Assembly (NCBI GenBank): GCA_965204665.1
Contig: OZ242002.1
Location: forward strand, 1,674,001-1,738,000
DNA: 64,000 nucleotides
Reading direction: 5' to 3'
Source: Nemesobacter sp965204665
GTDB lineage: Bacteria > Desulfobacterota_D > UBA1144 > Nemesobacterales > Nemesobacteraceae
Made by a program: the position numbers and the translations under genes. This document shows positions 61,006 to 64,000 of this stretch, piece after piece. The notes under the pieces were generated by a model, which searched no databases, was not told where the DNA came from, and saw nothing but the letters and a program-made list of their open reading frames with translations. Numbering within the stretch: position 1 is the stretch's first letter; every line of letters begins with the position of its first letter.

Positions 61006-61755
61006 TCAGGCGCGATGCGACACAAACCTGATGATGATTGCGTTCACCGCGTAACAGAGGACAGTTACAGGGCCTGAGGGCATGTCGAACGCAAGGGAAA
61101 GACCTATTCCGGTGAGTACTGATGTTGCTCCGCAGAACCATGCGGTGAGATGTGGCCTATCCGAGCGGAAAGCGGCGAGTGCAGGCAGTATGAGGCTTGC
61201 AAACACGACATACACACCCACCATCTGCACTGACGAGGTGATGGCGAGAGCAAACAGAAAATAAAATCCGAAGTTTCTTCGAGCAGATGGATAAACAAAC
61301 CATACGGTGACTATCAAGGCGTAGACAGGGGCGTGCTTGAGAATGTCAATCCATGTAACAAACAACATCTGTCCCGAGAGCAGTTCCTTTACCAGTTCTC
61401 CCCCGTGCGGGTGGTCCGCGAGTAGAAGAAGCGACAGGGATGCGGTCAGAACAAAACAACACCCTATAATAGCCTCCTGCTGTTCGGGAAGAGATTTTTC
61501 CACCTTACGGAAAAACACTCCGGCCGCAATAGCACTTCCCAGACCTGCTGACTGCACCAGCCAAGTCGAAGGAGCGATAAGAAAGAGAGAGGCGGCTATA
61601 AGTCCGAGCCCCGCAATCTGCGCCACGGCGAGATCAATGAAGATTATGCCGCGGCGCAGAACCTCAATTCCTAACGGGGCATGAGTAAGGGCGATCATAA
61701 AGCCTGCTGCAAGAGCGGGACCTATGATTTCCAGAATTCCATTACCGAAGACCAT
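61006..61755 (-). CDS. znuB: Metal ABC transporter permease (ZnuB/MntB type)
   Basis: 249 residues from ATG 61755, which overlaps the end of the binding-protein gene; the frame to 61788 is upstream sequence. About eight membrane helices. The first helix region LTHAPLGIEVLRRGIIFIDL then AVAQIAGLG and the later QMVGVYVVFASLILPALAAF are ABC-3 family motifs. Imports zinc or manganese with a cognate binding protein and ATPase. No ATPase gene follows in the operon. Confidence 0.85.
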   Translation of the reverse strand: MVFGNGILEIIGPALAAGFMIALTHAPLGIEVLRRGIIFIDLAVAQIAGLGLIAASLFLIAPSTWLVQSAGLGSAIAAGVFFRKVEKSLPEQQEAIIGCCFVLTASLSLLLLADHPHGGELVKELLSGQMLFVTWIDILKHAPVYALIVTVWFVYPSARRNFGFYFLFALAITSSVQMVGVYVVFASLILPALAAFRSDRPHLTAWFCGATSVLTGIGLSLAFDMPSGPVTVLCYAVNAIIIRFVSHRA

Positions 61756-62650
61756 ACGCTTCCAGCAGAAGTTTGATGGTCTGATCAAAAAGCGAAAACA
61801 GATCGCCGCTGGCTTCGTCTCCCCCCACCGTGTAGGGAAGCACTATGGCTTTTGTCCCTGTTTTTTTCTCAAGCCACAGGCTTCCATCATCAGGATCGTA
61901 AGGGGTACGGATAATCGCTCCCGCAGGTTTGTTTTTCAATTGCTTGAGCAAAAAGTTCAGATGGGAAGCTGTGGGGGGAAGGCCAGGACTTGTCTCAAGA
62001 GTTGCCACTTGATCCATCTTGAGCCAATCAAGCAGATAGATAAACGAACTGTGGTGAACCACGATCGGCTTTCCCCGAAGATTCTGAGCAGAATCTTCCC
62101 AACTGTCTATCGCTTTACCGAAGCGTGACGAGAAATCTTTATGACGACTGCGGTAGAAAACGGCATTTTCAGGATCTATTTTTTCAAGCCTGTTCGAAAA
62201 CTCTTTTCCCACCAGCAGCAGATTGTACGGATTCAGATGTACATGGGGGTTTCCCTGCGGATGAATGTCTCCCATACTTCGATCAACTACCTGGGGGATT
62301 TCAAGCATCGGAACAAAATCCGCGGCCATCAGATATCCTACGGACCCGGGCCACAGGTCGGAACTAGCCTTTCTAAGCAGAAGAGGGAGCCATCCGACTT
62401 CAAGTTCCGCACCCGAGCAGATAACCAGGTCGGCTTTTCTGACCTTTGCTATCAGGCTTGGGCGGGCCCTTATGTAATGGGGGTCTTGAAAGGCATTGGT
62501 GGCCGAAGACACATTTATCCTCTCACCTCCGATCTCCTGTGAAAGTGCAGCCCATTCGGGTTCGCAGGCGAACACATTTACTTTTGCCTGAGCAGAATAT
62601 GCAGACAGCATTACGAAGAAAACTACAATGCAGACAAGTAGATTTTTCAT
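61742..62650 (-). CDS. znuA: Zinc/manganese-type ABC substrate-binding protein
   Basis: 302 residues from ATG 62650 (AGGAG ten bases upstream), which starts a Sec signal peptide (NLLVCIVVFFVMLSAYSAQA). Cluster A-I fold with metal ligands His in FQDPHYIRARPS, His in QGNPHVHLNP, His in VVHHSSFIYLLDW and an acidic residue near TPYDPDDGS. The first motif reads QDPHYI, as in zinc/manganese binders; the usual long His-rich loop is absent. Periplasmic. Follows the outer-membrane protein gene by 13 bases. Confidence 0.85.
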   Translation of the reverse strand: MKNLLVCIVVFFVMLSAYSAQAKVNVFACEPEWAALSQEIGGERINVSSATNAFQDPHYIRARPSLIAKVRKADLVICSGAELEVGWLPLLLRKASSDLWPGSVGYLMAADFVPMLEIPQVVDRSMGDIHPQGNPHVHLNPYNLLLVGKEFSNRLEKIDPENAVFYRSRHKDFSSRFGKAIDSWEDSAQNLRGKPIVVHHSSFIYLLDWLKMDQVATLETSPGLPPTASHLNFLLKQLKNKPAGAIIRTPYDPDDGSLWLEKKTGTKAIVLPYTVGGDEASGDLFSLFDQTIKLLLEAYGLR

Positions 62651-62663
62651 TTTGAGCAATCTC

Positions 62664-64000
62664 CTAGTAGGCGTGCGCTCCATGCGCGCCTATGCTCATT
62701 ACGTACTGAATTAAAAACCTGTTGTCTGTTACGTCGTCCATCGGTTTTTCGCGGTTGTACTGTATGCGAAGAGTCGAGAACTCACTGTTTCTCCAGTCTC
62801 CCATAACGGCAAATTCATAGGGGTCATAACCGCCTTCTAAATCCTCTGGAGCATACAACTTGGAGTAACGCGCTCCGACTCTCCATTGCCGCGCAAATCT
62901 GTAGACGCTCTGGGCATACCATCCGTGGCTTGATCCGTCGAGTTTTTCTTCCTCCCCCTCTGGAGTTTTGTAGGTGCCTTTTTCACTTCTTCTAAAATAT
63001 TCACCTTGGAGAAGCAATTCCCGCTGCCCCGGATTGCCCGTAGGCGCCCAAGTATAACGCAGGTCAGCTGCATAAAGCCTCGTGTCTCCGGTAAACATTC
63101 CCTCAACGAAGAGTTCATCCATGCTTTCCCCTTCATGATCATCAAGTTCATGATGATCATCATCATGTTCTCCGTGTTCATCGTGGCCGCCGTCACCGTG
63201 GTCAACGTGTCCGACTCCCCGGTCTTTTGCTTCTCCGTCCAGTATATAACCTCCGATTCTCCAGGACGAATTTCCTATGTCTCCCCCTGTTCTCACAAAT
63301 CCGCTGAAAGTGTTCAAATCGGACCCTTCAGCACCTCCGAACGGGAAATCGTCTCCGCGGAAAACTCCTCCACCCGCCTCAATATAGAAGTCTGTCGGGA
63401 GAACGTATGATAACTGTATGCCGGTATCGTTAAACGATTTATTCAGAAATGCTCTGTACGGCAGAGGACGGTCGGCGAAATCATCTGTGTGGGAGTGGTG
63501 TTCATTCATGTATCCCAATGTCCAGAAAGCTCGTCCGAACTTGACGGCGGACCCAGTCGGAAGGCCTAGACCTGGCAGGCTTTCTATATATGCCTCCTCA
63601 AGTTCAACTTCCATTGATCCGCCATGTTCAACAAACGCCAAGGTGGAGGAACCGTAGAACTTATCGTCGACGCTGGTTGAAAAATTCGTTTCCAACTCCG
63701 CAAGCGAGAATCCTTCCGCTCCCCTCTCTCCGTCGTGTCCCAGAGGGTAGCCCGATAATCCCTCTTCATCCGAGGAGAAGGCCGCATAACGTCCTCCGAT
63801 AACTAGGCCGATTGAAGGATTGAAGTCGTTGGTGAATATACTCCTGCCCCCGGAAACGCTTTTCTTGCTTTTTTCATAACTCTTAGCGGTGATGGAAGAC
63901 TTTTTGACGGCCTCCATTTCCGAGAGTTTTTCTTCCATCTGCATGATACGGTTTTCATATTCTGTTTTCATTCTGTTTATTTCTTCCCTAAGAGCTTCTA
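62664..64000 (-). CDS. Outer-membrane barrel protein with His-rich loop, 5' end beyond window
   Basis: The frame stays open to the right edge, so ATG 63971 is internal. N-terminal coiled coil (EENRMKTEYENRIMQMEEKL region), then about 380 residues of alternating strands with aromatic girdles ending in LIQYVMSIGAHGAHAY. A loop near 63150-63230 is packed with His and Asp (GHDEHGEHDDDHHELDDHEG), a typical zinc-gathering element. First of three genes with a binding protein and permease, so probably the outer-membrane step of zinc uptake. Confidence 0.8.
   Translation of the reverse strand, partial: EALREEINRMKTEYENRIMQMEEKLSEMEAVKKSSITAKSYEKSKKSVSGGRSIFTNDFNPSIGLVIGGRYAAFSSDEEGLSGYPLGHDGERGAEGFSLAELETNFSTSVDDKFYGSSTLAFVEHGGSMEVELEEAYIESLPGLGLPTGSAVKFGRAFWTLGYMNEHHSHTDDFADRPLPYRAFLNKSFNDTGIQLSYVLPTDFYIEAGGGVFRGDDFPFGGAEGSDLNTFSGFVRTGGDIGNSSWRIGGYILDGEAKDRGVGHVDHGDGGHDEHGEHDDDHHELDDHEGESMDELFVEGMFTGDTRLYAADLRYTWAPTGNPGQRELLLQGEYFRRSEKGTYKTPEGEEEKLDGSSHGWYAQSVYRFARQWRVGARYSKLYAPEDLEGGYDPYEFAVMGDWRNSEFSTLRIQYNREKPMDDVTDNRFLIQYVMSIGAHGAHAY

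Overview
The window looks like a chromosomal contig from a Gram-negative (diderm) bacterium: it carries a BamD-like lipoprotein, a His-rich outer-membrane barrel protein, lipoproteins with clear lipoboxes, GlmU/GlmS, ManC and glutathione synthetase. Core gene order (rpsB-tsf-pyrH-frr, gatC-gatA, serS) is conventional. Nothing seen fixes the phylum. Two DksA/TraR proteins, a DUF4301 protein next to manC, and a secreted protein with a Cys-TM-Arg C-terminal sorting-type signal would suit a Desulfobacterota- or Dadabacteria-like lineage, but this is a weak guess.

Layout. 1-1.7 kb: 3' part of a collagen-like/RTX lipoprotein gene with a truncated lpd fragment behind it. 1.9-16.5 kb: core genes (NSS symporter with its tiny partner, dksA-like, mtnA-prmA, bamD-like, serS, rpsB-tsf-pyrH-frr, lipid kinase, plsC, TMTC-like membrane protein). 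16.5-20.7 kb: an IS256 relic, an unrecognised 550-aa protein and two oxidoreductases. 20.8-28.5 kb: an accessory zone of RTX genes and mobile-element debris: a broken RTX gene, a complete but frameshifted IS256 copy, pieces of IS30 and an IS1634/IS4-like transposase, a TSUP permease stub, a sorted secreted protein, a truncated second IS256 copy, and the complete collagen-RTX lipoprotein gene whose promoter spacer contains a G9 tract. 28.9-37.8 kb: core genes (tRNA-Ser, rsmI, gatCA, gshB, dehalogenase-like hydrolase, ssb, glmU, glmS).

Two defence islands follow. Island 1 (about 37.9-42.6 kb) is a type I restriction-modification locus with a fused HsdM-HsdS carrying one recognition domain. It is bounded by a dead serine-recombinase fragment that runs directly into the 5' end of the DUF4301 gene. 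Island 2 (45.7-55.2 kb) sits directly after tRNA-Ser(GCU) and encodes a SNF2-type helicase with a C-terminal DUF3883 domain, a DUF1156 (COG1743) adenine methyltransferase, a 72-aa small protein and a DUF499 (COG1483) ATPase in one overlapping operon. The helicase and methyltransferase resemble DISARM class 1 DrmD and DrmMI, but drmA, drmB and drmC are absent. The methyltransferase frame breaks exactly at a C9 homopolymer, suggesting phase variation or a base-count error.

The window ends with tRNA-modification genes (mtaB, mnmA), a metal-type permease, tag, a haem-oxygenase-like diiron protein, tRNA-Arg, and a zinc-uptake-type operon (His-rich outer-membrane protein, substrate-binding protein, permease) running in from the right edge.
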